64,000 nucleotides of DNA from Ahaetulla prasina (lineage: Eukaryota > Chordata > Lepidosauria > Squamata > Colubridae). The stretch's first letter is position 1; every line of letters begins with the position of its first letter. The DNA is taken from NCBI RefSeq assembly GCF_028640845.1, contig NC_080543.1, positions 6,171,959 to 6,235,958 of the forward strand, written 5' to 3'. Shown piece by piece: positions 10,724 to 21,391 of the stretch. The notes under the pieces are model-generated. The model was given only the letters and a program-made list of their open reading frames with translations. It did no database searches and was not told where the DNA came from. The position numbers were made by a program, and so were the translations under genes.

Positions 10724-10960
10724 GGATGGATTTGTATGGATGATTGAGTTAGAGATAGATGGCAGTTAAGATGATGGATGGATGGATAGATGCTAGAGAG
10801 ATAGTTAATAGATTATAGATAGATTAGAAAGATAGATATAGAGATGAGAGACAGACAGACAATAGAGAGAATGGCTGGATGAGAGAATAAAAAGAGCAGA
10901 AGAACACAGGAGAAATGATAGCTAGGCAGACAGATAGTTTAAATAGATAGATAAAATAGA
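10215..10960. repeat. GATA/GATG (Bkm-like) tetranucleotide array
   Basis: Begins with pure (ATAG)n at 10,230-10,288 and again at 10,650-10,720. Between these are interleaved blocks TTGGATGGATGATAG, AGTTAATAGATTATAG and ATATAGATAATAAGATG repeated at roughly 100-120 base intervals. Confidence 0.92.
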
Positions 10961-11542
10961 CAGACAGTATTGGAAGGGAGGGGGACAAAGGGTAACAGAA
11001 AAGGGGCCACCTCTGAGCCACACACAGCCTTGCAGACGCCAAGTGGGTGGGCTCATCAGCAAAATATCCTCACCTGCGCAGCCTTATGGTTGCTCATTTT
11101 ATGGGAGAATTCAGGGAGCAAATGGCCTGGGGGTGGGGTGGGGGCAGGGGAAGGAAGGGTCTGGAATCCCATTTTAAATTGGGAGGAAGGGCCGCCCACT
11201 GATGTCTTAAGCAACCTAAAATCATTTCTCTCCAGGCTGCAGAAAAAAACCTGCGTGATTGGCCCAAATGCCCTTATGCATAAATGTCTTTTTTTAAAAA
11301 ACAACAACAACACCACCACCACCAAAATCTACGGCAATTAAAATCCGCAGTGAAACTTGAGAAGAGCTGCCTGGGTCCCAAAATGGCACTTTTCAAGCAG
11401 ATAAGGTGCCTACACTTAAACCGATCAGGATCCGGTGCCTAAAACAGGAAACGGAGCTGCAGCAGCCGTCTTGTTGGATGCCAATGAAACGAAAAGCAAA
11501 ACCCACTCGCTTCTCTCCCAATTTTTTTCTGGTGCTTTACAG

Positions 11543-11990
11543 ATTAAGAATTGGAAGGGACCTGGTCGGTCATCTAGTCCAACCCCCTGGCCCAAGCAGG
11601 AGACCCTACACCATTTCTGACAGATGGCAGTCTCCAGTCTCTTCTTGAAAGCCTCCAGGGGTGAAGCTCCCACAACTTCTGAAGGCAACTTCTGTTCCAT
11701 GGGTTGATTGTTCTCACCGTCAGGAAATTTCTCCTTATTTCTAGGTTGAATCTCTCTCCTTGGTCAGTTTCCATGTTATTCCTTGTCTGGCCTTTGAAAA
11801 ACAGCTTGACCCCCAACTCCTCTCTGTGGCAGCCCCTCAAATATTGAAAGATGCTATCCTGTCTCCCCTGGTCCTTCTCTTCAGTAGACTAGCCAGGCCC
11901 AGTTCTTGCTACCATTCATCGCATGTTTTAGCCTCCAGTCTAGTCCCATTTCAACCAGTAACCAGAGCTGGCCCTGCTAGCTGACTGACA
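11543..11990 (-). mobile_element. CR1 LINE 3' fragment
   Basis: Starts at the CR1 3' end signature (AATTGGAAGGGACCTGGTCG, then CATCTAGTCCAACCCCC) and continues through the reverse of the ORF2 C-terminus (CTTCTCTTCAGTAGACTAGC). It is 5'-truncated with no intact ORF. Confidence 0.85.
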
Positions 11991-12270
11991 TTTTGGCTCC
12001 AAAATCGTGCCCTGATTTAGGGACAAGCAATGTTATGGATTTGGGCTGATCCCTCAAAGCAAGCAGAATCAGAAAGAGTCCATTCCATTCAGATGGGATC
12101 TATTTAAACCCATTTAAGTACGTGACAACCCCCACATCCCTCCTCCTCCTCTTCTTTATCTCTTTTTATTCTTCCTTCTCTTCTCTTCTTTCCTCCTTCT
12201 CTTTCCTCATCTTCCCTCTTCACCTCCTTCTCCTCTCCTTCCCCTCCTCTCCTCCTTCCTTCTCCAAACT

Positions 12271-13230
12271 CACCCAGTTGGCTTTCGTGCCTAAGGTGGA
12301 ACTAGAACTCACCATCTCCTGGTGTTTGGCCCAAAATCACCCAGCCATATTTCATGCCTAAGGCAGAACTAGAACTCACCATGTCCTGATGATTGATCCA
12401 AAGTCATCTAAACAGATTTCGTGCCTAAGGGGGAACTAGAACTCACTATTCCTGGTGATTGGCCCAAAATCACCTAGCTATATTTCATGCCTAAGGCGGA
12501 ACTAGAATTCCCCATCTCCTGGTGATTGGCCCAAAGTCTCCCAGCCATATTTCATGCCTAAGGCAGAACTAGAACTCACCGTGTCCTGGTGATTGGCCCA
12601 AAGTCACCCAGCCATATTTCATGCCTAAGGCGGAACTAGAACTCACTGTGTCCTGGTGATTGGCCCAAAGTCTCCCAGCCAGCTTTCCTATCTAAGGCGG
12701 AACTAGAATTCACCATCTCCTGGTGATTGGCCCAAAGTCACCCAGCCATATTTCATGCCTAAGTCGGAACTAGAACTCACTGTCTCCTGGTGATTGGCCC
12801 AAAGTCTCCCAGCCAGCTTTCCTATCTAAGACGGAACTAGAACTCACCGTGTCCTGGTGACTGGCCCAAAGACACCCAGCCATATTTCATGCCTAAGGCG
12901 GAACTAGAACTCACTGTCTCCTGGTGATTGGCCCAAAGTCTCCCAGCCAGCTTTCCTATCTAAGGCGGAACTAGAACTCACCGTGTCCTGGTGATTGGCC
13001 CAAAGTCACCCAGCCATATTTCATGCCTAAGGCGGAACTAGAACTCACTGTCTCCTGGTGATTGGCCCAAAGTCTCCCAGCCAGCTTTCCTATCTAAGGC
13101 GGAACTAGAACTCACCGTGTCCTGGTGACTGGCCCAAAGACACCCAGCCATATTTCATGCCTAAGGCAGGACTCTAACTCGCCTTCTTTTAGTTTCTAGG
13201 TTAGCACCTTAACCACTCGGCCAAATTGGC
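12271..13230 (-). repeat. 67-bp SINE-derived minisatellite with dimeric higher-order structure
   Basis: Fourteen unit starts at 12,281, 12,348, 12,415, 12,481 and then every 67 bases to 13,151. Each unit contains GGAACTAGAACTCAC, TCCTGGTGATTGGCCCAAAG and CCCAGCCA. The right end carries a tRNA-like head (TTAGCACCTTAACCACTCGG), showing that the unit is an internal SINE segment. From 12,615 two unit types alternate, ATTTCATGCC and GCTTTCCTATC, giving a 134-bp period. Confidence 0.92.
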
Positions 13231-13323
13231 TGGCTTTCAGTTGGTAAAGGACTTTTCCCCTCCATTTATTTCATTTCTTAATTTTCCCTTTGTTTCTTTT
13301 CAACCGATTTGTTGGATGTGTGT

Positions 13324-13712
13324 CAGGTGGTCTTTGACTTACGGCCATTTGTTTAGTGCCCATTCAAAGTTACCACAGTGCTGAAAAAAAAGTGACTTTT
13401 CTCTCATTTAATGACCGTTGCAGCGTCTCCATGATCATGTGGTCAAAATTCAGATGCTTGGCTGCCGACTCACATTTACGACGGTCGCAGTAAGTCCTGG
13501 GGGGGGGTCACGTGATCCCCATTTTACGACCTTCTGACAAGCCAAATCAATGGGGAAACCAGATTCACTTAACAACCGTGTGACTAACTTAACGGCTGCT
13601 ACGATTCGCTTAGCCACGCGGTGGCCAGAAAGCTGGTAAAATGGGGCAAAATTCCCCATTCAACCGCTGCCTTGCTTCACAACAATTGTGGCCGTAAGTC
13701 GAGGATTACTAG
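13324..13712. mobile_element. Mariner/Tigger-like MITE, near full length
   Basis: Starts CAGGTGGTCTTTGACTTACG and ends GTAAGTCGAGGATTACTA: imperfect inverted termini around the standard interior (GATCACATG-type and CCCCATTTTACGACC segments). No transposase frame. Confidence 0.75.
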
Positions 13713-14019
13713 TTGGCGACGGCTGGACGCAAGGGCCAATATTTGGATGAAACTCTCAATTGTTTTCCCACTACACAGCCAGCCACCCATGGCGTCTGCG
13801 GAGGAAGTTCAAACGTTTTCCCTTACCGCCAGCTTCTGACACTGTCACTTCCTGATGTCAACCGCAGAATTTCTTCATTGTCAAGAAATCACACAAGCAA
13901 CCAAGACCGTTGGTCATGCAGTCGGGGCTCTGCGTGTATCGCTGGGGCATCCCTGCCCAGTTTGAGCGGCTTATGAAAAGTTCTAACTCAAAAGGTGGTC
14001 AAACCGCGGCTACTTGAAG

Positions 14020-14242
14020 AGGGATGAACTTCAACTCCCCAGAATTCCCCAGCCAGCCAAGCATCTTGAAGTATGCTAGCTGGGGGATTCTGGGAGTTGA
14101 AGTTCACCTCTCTTCACGTGGCCTAGGTCAGGGGTTCTGCAAACCTGGCTCTTTTAAGACTTGCGGACTTCAACTCCCAGAGTTCCTCAGCCAGCTTTGC
14201 TCCACACATCTTGAAGCATGCCAGCTTTGGAATTCTGGGAGT
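14020..14242. mobile_element. Palindromic MITE fragments (ACTTCAACTCCCAGAATTCC family)
   Basis: Inverted copies of ACTTCAACTCCCAGAATTCC and GGATTCTGGGAGTTGAAGTT form hairpin arms, with a CAGGGGTTCTGCAAACCTGG terminus at 14,130. The same family occurs at 25,300, 27,850, 36,250 and 39,480. Confidence 0.7.
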
Positions 14243-14531
14243 TTATTTATTTATTTATTTATTTATTATTTAGATTTTTATACCGCCCTTCTCCCGAAGG
14301 ACTCAGGGCGGTGTACAGCCAGATTTAAAACAATACAATATACAATATTAAAACAACAATTAAAATAACATATTATATTAGTGGCCGAGAAATTTAAAAC
14401 CGTCAAATTTGACCCATAATTAAAATACCCCAATTAAAATTATTAAAATTCCAAAAAATTAAAAAATTAAGCCAGTCCCGCTTGGATAAACAAGTGCATT
14501 TTCAATTCACGGCGAAAGGTCTGAAGGTCAG
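14243..14531 (-). mobile_element. L2-like LINE 3' end with (TTTA)n tail
   Basis: TTTTTATACCGCCCTTCTCC followed by CGAAGGACTCAGGGCGG is the reverse of the L2-like 3' terminus. The tail runs into (TTTA)n. It interrupts the palindromic MITE and its array. Confidence 0.75.
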
Positions 14532-14875
14532 TTGAAGTCCACGCATCTTGAAGCATGCCAGCTTTGGAATTCTGGGAGTTGAAGTCCACGCATCTTGAAG
14601 CATGCCAGGTAGGGGATTCTGGGAGTTGAAGTCCAGCTCTCTTCAAGTGGCCTAGGTTGAGGTACACTGGTCTAACTAATAGAGGAGTTTGAAGTCCACG
14701 CATCTTGAAGCATGCCGGCTAGGGGATTCTGGGAGTTAAAGTCCACGCATCTTGAAGCCTGCTGGCTGGAGAATTCTGGGAGTTGAAGTCCACGCATCTT
14801 AAAGCATGCCGGCTAGGGGATTCTGGGAGTTGAAGTCCACACATCTTGAAGCCTGCTGGCTGGGGGATTCTGGGT
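14532..14875. repeat. 47-bp tandem array derived from a palindromic MITE arm
   Basis: GTTGAAGTCCACGCATCTTG then AAGCATGCC-GCT and GGATTCTGGGA repeats about six times at roughly 47-base steps, with one irregular block near 14,640-14,690. Confidence 0.85.
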
Positions 14876-15317
14876 GAGTGTTATATATCCTTTTTCCAGT
14901 GCTGTTGTAACTCTGAACGGTCACTAAATGAAGAGTTGCAAGTCGAGGGCTACCTGTACTAGAATCCATGGCTGATGACTCCAATCTTAAAAAGTTGGAA
15001 GGACCAGGCCTCAACCCCCAATTCAATGTCACTTAAGTTGAAATTAAATAAAGCACAGGTAACGTGATAGAATCGCGTTCCTTTTCTGTAGCCTGAAAAC
15101 CTCGTACCCCGAGAAAAAACTCTGGAGAAGATTTGGCAGCCACGGCTCCCGTTCTTCGAGGTGACACATATTTTTCTGAACCTCTTGTTTCCTTCTCTGG
15201 GCCTCATACTTCCAGGTCATAAAGGTGATGGAATTATCCCACAGGCCAGCTTCCTTAGAAAAAACTGCTGGATTAGTTGGAAAAACAATTCATTCTTCCA
15301 TAGTGCCTGCAACATTC

Positions 15318-15400
15318 TACATAGCCACTAGAGAGCAGCAAAGAACTACGGAAGCGACTCACCTTTTTGCTGCCCTCTAGTGGCGATCTAGATAGCCGCA
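15318..15400. repeat. Short inverted repeat
   Basis: ATAGCCACTAGAGAGCAGCA and its near-complement TGCTGCCCTCTAGTGGCGAT form a hairpin with about 20-bp arms and a 30-base loop. Probably a relic of a small element. Confidence 0.6.
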
Positions 15401-15409
15401 GGCTACATA

Positions 15410-15766
15410 CAGGTAGTCCTCGAATCACGTTCATTTATACTGAATGTTCGAAGTCAGAAGGGCACTGACAAAAGTGACTTACGACCATTTTTCACACTTA
15501 GGACCGTTGCGTTGCAGCATCTGCAGGGTCACGTGATCACAATTCAAATGCTTGGCAACTGGCATGTATTTATGTCAGTTGCAGTCTCCAGGGTCATGTG
15601 ATCACCTTTTGCATGCTTGTCACAAGCAAAGTCAGTGGGGAAACCAGATTCACTTAACAACCGTGGCAAGGAGGTCGTAAAACAGGGCAAACCTCACTTA
15701 ACAACCGTTCTTGCTTAGAAATAGAAATTTTGGGTTCAGTTGTAGGCACAAGTCAAAGACTATCCA
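15410..15766. mobile_element. Mariner/Tigger-like MITE with TA target duplication
   Basis: CAGGTAGTCCTCGAATCACG at the left, AAGTCAAAGACTATCCA at the right, bounded by TA at 15,408-15,409 and 15,767-15,768. Interior typical of the family; no coding capacity. Confidence 0.8.
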
Positions 15767-16059
15767 TACAGCTCATCTCTTACCTAAAACCCTTCCAATT
15801 TTAAGCATCAGTGCTAAAATCTTGCACCACCTTATCAATAAATAACCATTTTGAATTATTAAGTTATAATGATTGAATTGCCCGCCACTTTTCTTTACAC
15901 TTATTTAAGAAAATTTCCATCCTGGCCAGCAAGTTTTATTTGTAGGGCTACAGAAAAGAAATTTTGCACTCAAAAGCAAGCATATAGGTCCGTGACCTAA
16001 GAACGTATTGTAGCCCAACATTTACGTTGTTAAGAAAGACAGATAATTAATAATCAGAA

Positions 16060-16640
16060 TAGAGCTGGCAGGGACCTTTGAGGTCTTCTAGTCCAACCCC
16101 CTGCTCAAGCAGGAGACTCCATACCATTTCAGACAGGTGGATGTCCAGACTTTTCTTAAATTCTCTGATTTATATTGATATATTGATCATCAATTGTGTT
16201 GTAAATGTTGTACCTTGATGAAGGTATCTTTTCTTTTATGTACACTGAGAGCATATGCACCAAGACAAATTGCTTCTCTCCTTGATTGGTTTCCATCCGT
16301 TGTTTCTTGTCCTGCCTTCAGGTGCTTTGGTAAATAAATTGACCCCTTCTTGTTAGAGGCAGCTCCTCGAATACGGTAATACTGCTATCATGTCACCCCG
16401 ACTTCTTCTTTTCTCTAGACTAGCCAAACCTAAATCCTGCAACCGTTTTTCATATGTTTTAGTCTTCAGACCTTTAATCATCTTAGTTGCTCTTCTCTGC
16501 CCTTTTTCCAAAGTCTCAACATTTTTATTGTAATTTGATGGGCAAAACTGGACACATTACTCCAGGTGTGGCCTTACTTTATAAAGCGGTACTAAGGCTT
16601 CACGCGATTTTGATTTTATGCCTCTGTTTATACAACCAAG
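16060..16640 (-). mobile_element. CR1 LINE fragment interrupted by an L3-like piece
   Basis: AGCTGGCAGGGACCTTTGAG then TCTTCTAGTCCAACCCCCTG opens the reverse CR1 3' end, and it resumes at about 16,273 with CTCCTTGATTGGTTTCCATC. The gap 16,168-16,272 is LINE sequence of the L3-like family. Confidence 0.8.
16168..16272 (+). mobile_element. L3-like LINE 3' fragment nested in CR1
   Basis: GATTTATATTGATATATTGA through CACCAAGACAAATTGC matches the 3' UTR of the L3-like element at 40,088 and 47,727. It lacks the AATAG tail. Confidence 0.8.
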
Positions 16641-17466
16641 GATTGTATTTGCTTTTTTGGCTGCTGCCGCACACGGCTGGCTCATGTCTAAACGATCGTC
16701 CACGAGGACAATAGATGGATGGTGGACGGACGGACGGACAAATGTCTTTGGGGGGACTTTGCGTCAGTCTCTGCCTCTCAGTCCACAAACCGGGCTGGAG
16801 AAGATGCTGGATCAGAAGTGAAGAGATCAAGAGTCTAGTCCTCCTTGGTTGCCCCAGTTCCCTGTTACGCTCTTGTGGGAAAATGCGGGGAGTGAAATAT
16901 CAGATTTGTAAACCGTCTTTTTTTTTTTTTTGCATGAAATTGGGAATCCCGGCCTCGTTCGCACATGCACACACCCTAATTTCTTCTTCTCTCGTAAGGA
17001 AAGCAAAAAGAAACACGCCTTGGAAACTGACAGCAATCTTATTAGCATTTTTTCCTCCTCGGGGAAGGGAATGAATGGAGCGGGTTACGCCGATGTTTAC
17101 AGGCATTGCCAGGTTACACAAAAAAGCCAGGAAGGTTTTCCTCCCTCCACACGCTCCTGTGCGAAAGAGAATTGCCAAAATTTCCTCCTTCATGCAAAAT
17201 CAGCAAAATATCACCCGGTGCAAACCAGGAAGCGAAGACGGTGAAGCAACCACTCAAGAGAATTCCTTCATGTCTACGCTGGCTGAGAAGAAAAATAAGT
17301 CCTGATCTGCTCACCGGGGTTGTGTCATTCCTCTGAGTCAACCCCCCCACCCACAATGGCATCATGAGATGATGTCGCCCTTTCGGTATCGGTGTGAGCC
17401 GGGAAACAATTCGGTGTTGGGCAGAGAAATTTTTCCCACAGCTCCTTCTTCCCCAAATATTATTGC
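16641..17466. other. Intergenic stretch without recognised content
   Basis: Apart from short T and GGAC runs, I see no repeat family, exon or RNA gene here. Open frames of 70-120 codons occur on both strands, but none resembles a known protein. Confidence 0.5.
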
Positions 17467-17659
17467 CTACGACCGCAATCGAGCGCAAAATTTACGTTTG
17501 CTTAAGTGAAACGATTGTTCTGTGGGTTTTTTGGCCCCGTATTATCACCTTTCTTGCCACCGTTGTTAAACCGATCCCTTCGGTTGTGAAGCCAGTCACA
17601 CGGTTGTTAAGTGAATCTGGCTGGTCAGAAGGTCACCAAAATCTGATCACGTGACATTA

Positions 17660-18020
17660 AAGGTAAAAGTAAAGATTCCCCTCGCACATACGTGCTAGCT
17701 GTTTCTGACTCTAGGGGGCGGTGCTCATCTCCGTTTCAAAGCCGAAGAGCCAGCGCTGTCCGAAGACGTCTCCGTGATCATGTGATCGGCATGACTCAGC
17801 GCCAAAGGCGCACAGAACGCTGTTACCTTCCCACCAAAGGCGGCCCCTATTTTTTCTACTTGCATTTTTATGTGCTTTCGAAACTGCTAGGTTGGTAGAA
17901 GCTGGGAAAAGTAACGGGAGCTCACTCCATTACATGGCAGTACTAGGGATTCGAACCGCCGAGCTGCTGACCTTTCGATCGACAAGCTCAACGTCCTAGC
18001 CCCTGAGCCACCGCGTCCCC
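17660..18020 (-). mobile_element. Sauria-type SINE, 13-bp TSD
   Basis: Bov-B-like tail at left (AAAGATTCCCCTCGCACATA), tRNA-like head at right (GAACCGCC..., TGAGCCACCGCGTCCCC). Flanked by TCACGTGACATTA at 17,647-17,659 and 18,021-18,033, a duplication of MITE sequence. Confidence 0.95.
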
Positions 18021-18133
18021 TCACGTGACATTACAACCGTCTAAATAAACGAGCTAGTTGCCAAACATCCGAATTTTGATCATGTGACCACAGGGTTGCT
18101 ACAGAGGTCGTAAGTGTGAAAAACGGTCATAAG

Positions 18134-18612
18134 CAGAGGTGGTATTTAGCAGGTTCAAACCAGTCCACCCAAACCGCCTGCGGAAATCGTGGGTGGGCCC
18201 GTCCCCCGATCTATTTAGGCATGTTTTTGAGGCCGAGCGCATGTGCAAAAGGTGGGCGCATGCGAACCAGACATGTGTGCACACAAAGCAAGCACGTGAG
18301 AGCGGGGCAAACTAGTAGTACCATAAAGGGGCCTCTGGTGGCTCAGCAGACTAATGCAGTCCGTTATTAACAGCAGCTGCTTGCAATTACTGCAAGTTCA
18401 AGTCCCACCAGGCCCAAGGTTGACTCAGCCTTCCATCCTTTATAAGGTAGGTAAAATGAGGACCCAGATTGTTGGGGGCAATAAGTTGACTTTGTATATA
18501 ATATACAAATGGATGAAGACTATTGCTTAACATAGTGCAAGCCGCCCTGAGTCTTCGGAGAAGGGCGGGATATAAATTCAAATTAAAAAAGAGAGAGAGA
18601 AACCCACCGCTG
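18134..18612. mobile_element. hAT-like nonautonomous transposon, perfect 8-bp TSD
   Basis: Termini CAGAGGTGG and CCACCGCTG; flanks GTCATAAG at 18,126-18,133 and 18,613-18,620 are identical. The 8-bp duplication is the hAT signature. The interior holds a tRNA-SINE. Confidence 0.85.
18328..18594 (+). mobile_element. tRNA-derived SINE inside the hAT element
   Basis: Head GGTGGCTCAGCAGACTAATG, B-box-like GTTCAAGTCCCACC, then GGTTGACTCAGCCTTCCATC and a tail AGCCGCCCTGAGTCTTCGGA shared with the L2-like LINE, suggesting mobilisation by it. Near-identical sister at 49,492. Confidence 0.88.
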
Positions 18613-18626
18613 GTCATAAGTCACTT

Positions 18627-18971
18627 AAGAAATAAGTGTGAAATATTAAAATGATTGCCTTTGATTTAAAGAGTTTCAATAGAATAAAGGATTATTGGAA
18701 AATATATGTGAGAGGGCGAAACGAAAGACTGAAATGAAAGAAGATTAAGATTAGAAGGTCAGCGCGGATGGTAATAATGATTATATGTTAAACATAAAAT
18801 AGAGATGAAAAAGGAAGTAGGAAAGGAATATAAATGGCAGAAATCGAATTACAGAAATTAAATTTGGGGAAAACAAGCTGTATGTATTTTGACTCGGTCA
18901 ATACTCTATTCAGAAAAAACGTACGGTATGTTTGTCTTTAAAAAATATAAAAAAAACTTTTATAAAAAAAA
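18627..18971 (+). mobile_element. L1-like 3' end with 11-bp TSD
   Basis: A 5'-truncated L1 3' UTR ending in CTTTTATAAAAAAAA. ATAAGTCACTT flanks it at 18,616-18,626 and 18,972-18,982. Confidence 0.8.
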
Positions 18972-19384
18972 ATAAGTCACTTTTTCGGTGCTGTTGTAAC
19001 TTTGAACGGTCACTAAATGAATAGTTGTTAAGTCAAGGACTATCTGTATTTAGGAGAGAATTGCAGGGAAATTTTCGTGCACAGGGAGGGCGTAGCTTCC
19101 TTGCACCCAAGGAGTCTAAGATCATCATAGAAAATAGTAGGGCTGGAAGGGACCTTCAGATGTTTGGCAATCGGCGTTTATTTCTGATGCCAGCAACACC
19201 CTGGGGTCAGGCGATCACCAATCGACCCAGAATTCTCCTTGCTGCCCGGGAATTCTGGGAGTCGAAGTCCACGTGTCTTAAAATGGCCAGCCGGAGACGT
19301 CTCAATGCAAGACGTAGGCAGCATAAACAGAGGGATAGAATCAGGATCACATGAAGGGTTAATACCACTTTATAAGGCCACATT

Positions 19385-19744
19385 ATGGGACACGGTGGCT
19401 CAGGGGCTAGGACGTTGAGCTTATCGATTGAAAGGTCGGCAGCTCGGCGGTTCGAATCCCTAGTGCTGCCGTGTAACGGGGTGAGCTCCTGTGACTTGTC
19501 CCGGCTTCTGCCAACCTAGCAATTCGAAAGCAGGTAAAAAATGCAAGTAGAAAAAATAGGGACCACCTTTGGTGGGAAGGTAACAGCGTTCCGTGAGCCT
19601 TTGGCATTGAGTCATGCCGGCCACATGACCACGGAGGTGTCTTCGGACAGCGCTGGCTCTTCGGCTTTGTAACGGAGATGCGCAGCGCCCCCTAGAGTCG
19701 GGAACGACTAGCACGTATGTGCGAGGGGAACCTTTACCTTTACC
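19385..19744 (+). mobile_element. Sauria-type SINE, 12-bp TSD
   Basis: Head GACACGGTGGCTCAGGGGCT, B box GGTTCGAATCCC at about 19,450-19,461, and a tail ending ACCTTTACCTTTACC. Flanked by TAAGGCCACATT at 19,373-19,384 and 19,745-19,756. Confidence 0.95.
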
Positions 19745-19802
19745 TAAGGCCACATTTGGAATACGGCATCCAGTTGTGGTCCCAACGATATAGGGTGTGG
19801 AG

Positions 19803-20534
19803 CAGTGATGGTTAATCTTTTTGGTGCTGAGTGCCCAAAGCGGACGAGAATGCACGCATTTATTTATTTATTTATTTATTATATTTGTATACTGCCCTTC
19901 TCCCGAAGGACTCAGGGCGGTTCACAGCCAATAAAAACAAAATACATATAATACAAATTAAAAATAATATAAAAAACTGATTCGATTAATGGCCTTAAAA
20001 ATTTTTTTTAAATACAATTTAAACCCCGTTTAAAACCCCTAATTCAAAACCCCAATTTAAAACTATGTGTGGCCGAACCTCCAAAATGCAATGCATGTAC
20101 CCCGGCCCCTCCTGCACCCCATTTTGGCTTCCAGGTTGGTGGAGGTGACTTTCCAGACCCAAAATTGGGTGTGTGTGGGGGGGCATGCCCCGTTTTGGGC
20201 CTGGAAATTTTCCTGCACCAAGCTGGAAGTCAAAACGGGGCACAGGGAGCACGCAAGACACCCCCCCCGGCGCCCTGTTTCAGGCATGAAAAGCTTTCTG
20301 CACCACCTGCGCATGCACCCTTGCGTCCCCCGTGCTTATGCGCATGTACAGATGCGTCCCCCGCATCCACCCCACCCCACTCTGCATGCAGGGCAGAGAC
20401 CCGAAGACCAGCTGGCCAGCGGGAGGCTTGCGCGCATGTGCGGTGGAGCTGGGCTGGGGCGATAGCTGGCGTGGCCGCAGAGAGGGATCTGCGTGCCACC
20501 TGTGGCACGGGTACCACAGGTTCGCCATTAACGG
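19803..20534. mobile_element. hAT-like nonautonomous transposon
   Basis: Left terminus CAGTGATGGTTAATCTTTTT; right end GTACCACAGGTTCGCCATTA. Flanks GTGTGGAG and ATGTGGAG differ at one of eight bases. It sits in a CR1 copy and contains an L2-like 3' end. Confidence 0.75.
19856..20065 (-). mobile_element. L2-like LINE 3' end with (TTTA)n tail
   Basis: (TTTA)n at 19,857-19,880 followed by ACTGCCCTTCTCCCGAAGGA and CTCAGGGCGG. A truncated L2-like copy inside the hAT element. Confidence 0.75.
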
Positions 20535-20840
20535 ATGTGGAGATTCTAGAAAGAGTGCAGAGAAGAGCAACAAGAATGATTAGGGGGCTGGAGGCTGAAA
20601 CATACAAAGAATGGTTGCAGGAACTGGGAAGGTCTAGTTTAAGGACTGGGGGGGGGTGACATGATAGCAGCGTTCCAATATTTGAGGGGCTGCCCCAATT
20701 CTCCAAAAGCTCTTGAAGGCAGGACAAGGAGGATGGAAACTAATCAAGGGGAGAACTTACCAAGAACTAACAAGAAATTTGGGGAACTTTTCAAATTTGC
20801 AGATGATACTAAGATGGCAGGAATAGCCAACACCCTAGGG

Positions 20841-21391
20841 CAGGGGTCTGCAACCTTAAACACTCAAAAGAGCCATTTGGACCCGTTTCCCACAGAAAAG
20901 AAAACATCGGGAGCCACAAAACCCTTCCGGTGCCTGACTTATTTCTTGAAATTTTTAATAGTTTTTAATATTTGATATAAATTTTATGGGGTTTTTATGG
21001 TTTTAAATGCTTTTAATTTTGGCCGTATCTAATAAGTTTTTTTAAACTATTGTTTATTGTGTATATAATTGTTGTTTTTACTTTGGCTGTGAACCGCCCT
21101 GAGTCCTTCGGGAGAAGGGCGGTATAAAAATCCAATTAATCTAATCTAATCTTGAGCGGCCACAAAACTAGCATATATGTAGTTGAATTAAACCTTCCGT
21201 TTTCTTCTGAAACTTTTCTTTTCTTGGATTTATCCATGGTTGGCCTACCGGGGGTTGAAAAGCTCAATAAATCGCGTGCCGGCCGGTGTCGCACATTTGC
21301 GGTTGTGAAGCATATTTTGAGTGACAGGGAGCCGCAGCAGAGGGGTGAAAGAGCCACATGCGGCTCCAGAGCCACAGGTTGCTGACGCCTG
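20841..21391. mobile_element. hAT-like transposon with perfect 8-bp TSD
   Basis: CAGGGGTCTGCAACCTTAAA at the left and GGTTGCTGACGCCTG at the right. CCCTAGGG flanks both sides (20,833-20,840 and 21,392-21,399). An L2-like 3' end (about 20,936-21,152) lies within. Confidence 0.88.
20936..21152 (+). mobile_element. L2-like LINE 3' end
   Basis: 3' UTR ending GAACCGCCCTGAGTCCTTCG then GGAGAAGGGCGGTATAAAAA and a short (TCTAA)n tail. Nested in the hAT element. Confidence 0.75.

Larger units (their letters stand above)
17467..19048. mobile_element. Mariner/Tigger-like MITE split by three insertions
   Basis: MITE segments at 17,467-17,659, 18,034-18,133, about 18,613-18,626 and 18,972-19,048 rejoin into one copy when three inserts are removed: a Sauria SINE, a hAT element and an L1 3' end. 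The last segment ends GTCAAGGACTATCTG. Confidence 0.8.
19288..20785 (+). mobile_element. CR1 LINE fragment split by a SINE and a hAT element
   Basis: CR1 pieces at 19,288-19,384, 19,745-19,802 and 20,535-20,785 are collinear. The last reads GATTCTAGAAAGAGTGCAGA then GAAGAGCAACAAGAATGATT, the ORF2 C-terminus on the plus strand. Confidence 0.85.

Noticed and set aside
12271..13230. Possible CRISPR-like array
   Set aside because: Units are contiguous 67-bp tandem repeats without unique spacers, in vertebrate DNA, derived from a SINE.
19385..19470. tRNA-like A and B boxes (also in other SINE copies)
   Set aside because: They belong to SINE heads continuous with SINE bodies; no cloverleaf with an anticodon stem was supported, so no tRNA gene is called.
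20069..20659. 196-codon plus-strand ORF
   Set aside because: It crosses hAT-like and CR1 sequence ([20 protein letters not shown] at its end); a transposon composite, not a gene.
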